Shown piece by piece: positions 6,295-6,645 of a stretch of DNA of 6,645 nt. The position numbers and the translations under genes were made by a program. Position 1 is the stretch's first letter. Every line of letters begins with the position of its first letter. The notes under the pieces were generated by a model that was not told the DNA's origin, did no database searches, and saw only the letters and a list, made by a program, of their open reading frames with translations. Source of the stretch: Spirochaetota bacterium (GTDB lineage: Bacteria > Spirochaetota > Brevinematia > DTOW01); contig JAPYWX010000087.1 of the NCBI GenBank assembly GCA_028276145.1, positions 1-6,645 on the forward strand, read 5' to 3'.

Positions 6295-6645
6295 CTACAC
6301 TCCATGGCACATTACGAAGTGGTTTTCTGAAATTTTTTTTGGTTTTGGGAATTCTTTTTTACATATTTCTAGTGCTATTGGGCATCTGTCGTAAAATGGG
6401 CATCCTTCGGATTTATCTTCTCTTTCTGATAGTTTCATCTCTTCTTTTATTATGTTTTGGCCTGGTACGGAATAGATAAGTAGTTTTGTGTATGGGTTCG
6501 TTGGGTTAGTCAGAATCTTTTCTGATTCCCCTATCTCCATGACTCTTCCTTTGTAGAGAATCATGATGTGGTCAGATATGAATCTTGTTGTTGCCATGTC
6601 ATGGGATATGAATATATAGGTTAAGTTGTGGTGTTTTCTTATGTC
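6295..6645 (-). CDS. Oligopeptide/dipeptide-type ABC transporter ATP-binding protein, C-terminal part
   Basis: Only the last 116 residues are in the window; the gene runs off the right edge, where its start, Walker motifs and signature motif must lie. The visible part opens with the H-loop region, NLTYIFISHD, with the switch histidine at visible residue 15. This is followed by ISDHIMILYKGRVMEIG and NPYTKLLIYSVP, typical of OppF/DppF-like ATPases. The C-terminal extension is the oligo_HPY type: Cys-x5-Cys-x6-Cys-x17-Cys in GCPFYDRCPIALEIC...MCH. In the Dpp family this Cys cluster has been found to hold a 4Fe-4S cluster. The ATG at 6597-6595 is internal, because the conserved H-loop precedes it in frame. 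The protein would power a membrane importer of peptides, or of oligosaccharides in some thermophilic lineages. It is convergent with the amylase gene; partner permease genes would be to the right. OppD/DppD is the alternative assignment. Confidence 0.9.
   Translation of the reverse strand, partial: DIRKHHNLTYIFISHDMATTRFISDHIMILYKGRVMEIGESEKILTNPTNPYTKLLIYSVPGQNIIKEEMKLSEREDKSEGCPFYDRCPIALEICKKEFPKPKKISENHFVMCHGV

Noticed and set aside
6295..6597. A complete 100-residue protein starting at the ATG at 6597
   Set aside because: The frame stays open to the window edge, and the residues before this ATG are the conserved ABC H-loop (TYIFISHD), so the ATG is internal to a larger gene.

Overview
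The window is a low-GC (roughly 35-40%) bacterial chromosome segment with four protein-coding genes in alternating orientation: an H-NOX heme sensor (+), purD (-), a very large secreted amylase (+) and the 3' part of an oligopeptide-type ABC transporter ATPase (-). The A/T-rich codon use, the haem gas sensor without an O2-binding distal tyrosine, the relaxed lipobox and the starch-degrading lipoprotein suggest an anaerobic, probably diderm fermenter. A spirochaete-like lineage would fit the loose lipobox, but this placement is inference and weak.

Layout. Positions 1-174 hold no recognisable gene; they form the upstream region of the H-NOX gene. H-NOX (175-699) and purD (744-2018, minus) converge on a short hairpin at 722-740. 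purD and the amylase gene (2124-6254) are divergent and share a 105-bp intergenic region. That region carries a purD promoter so close to the ATG that the mRNA looks leaderless, with a 16-bp palindrome over its -35 box. The amylase gene ends at a strong GNRA-loop terminator (6259-6289), where it converges with the ABC ATPase gene (6295 to beyond the right edge, minus).

The amylase is the standout gene. It encodes a predicted lipoprotein of 1376 residues: four Ig-like domains, a GH13 alpha-amylase/CGTase-type catalytic domain with its full catalytic set, a C domain, an E-set-like domain, a CBM20-like domain, a fifth Ig-like domain and a C-terminal CBM25-like starch-binding domain. It reads as a cell-tethered starch-degrading machine. 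The Opp/Dpp-type ATPase next to it could belong to an importer of peptides or oligosaccharides; a link to the amylase is only suggested by proximity. purD is a housekeeping purine gene standing alone. H-NOX has no kinase, cyclase or chemotaxis partner inside the window.

I did not find a defence system, mobile element, CRISPR array, tRNA or rRNA. The points most worth following up are the amylase architecture with its altered region II, the putative leaderless purD transcript with its palindrome, and the orphan H-NOX sensor.
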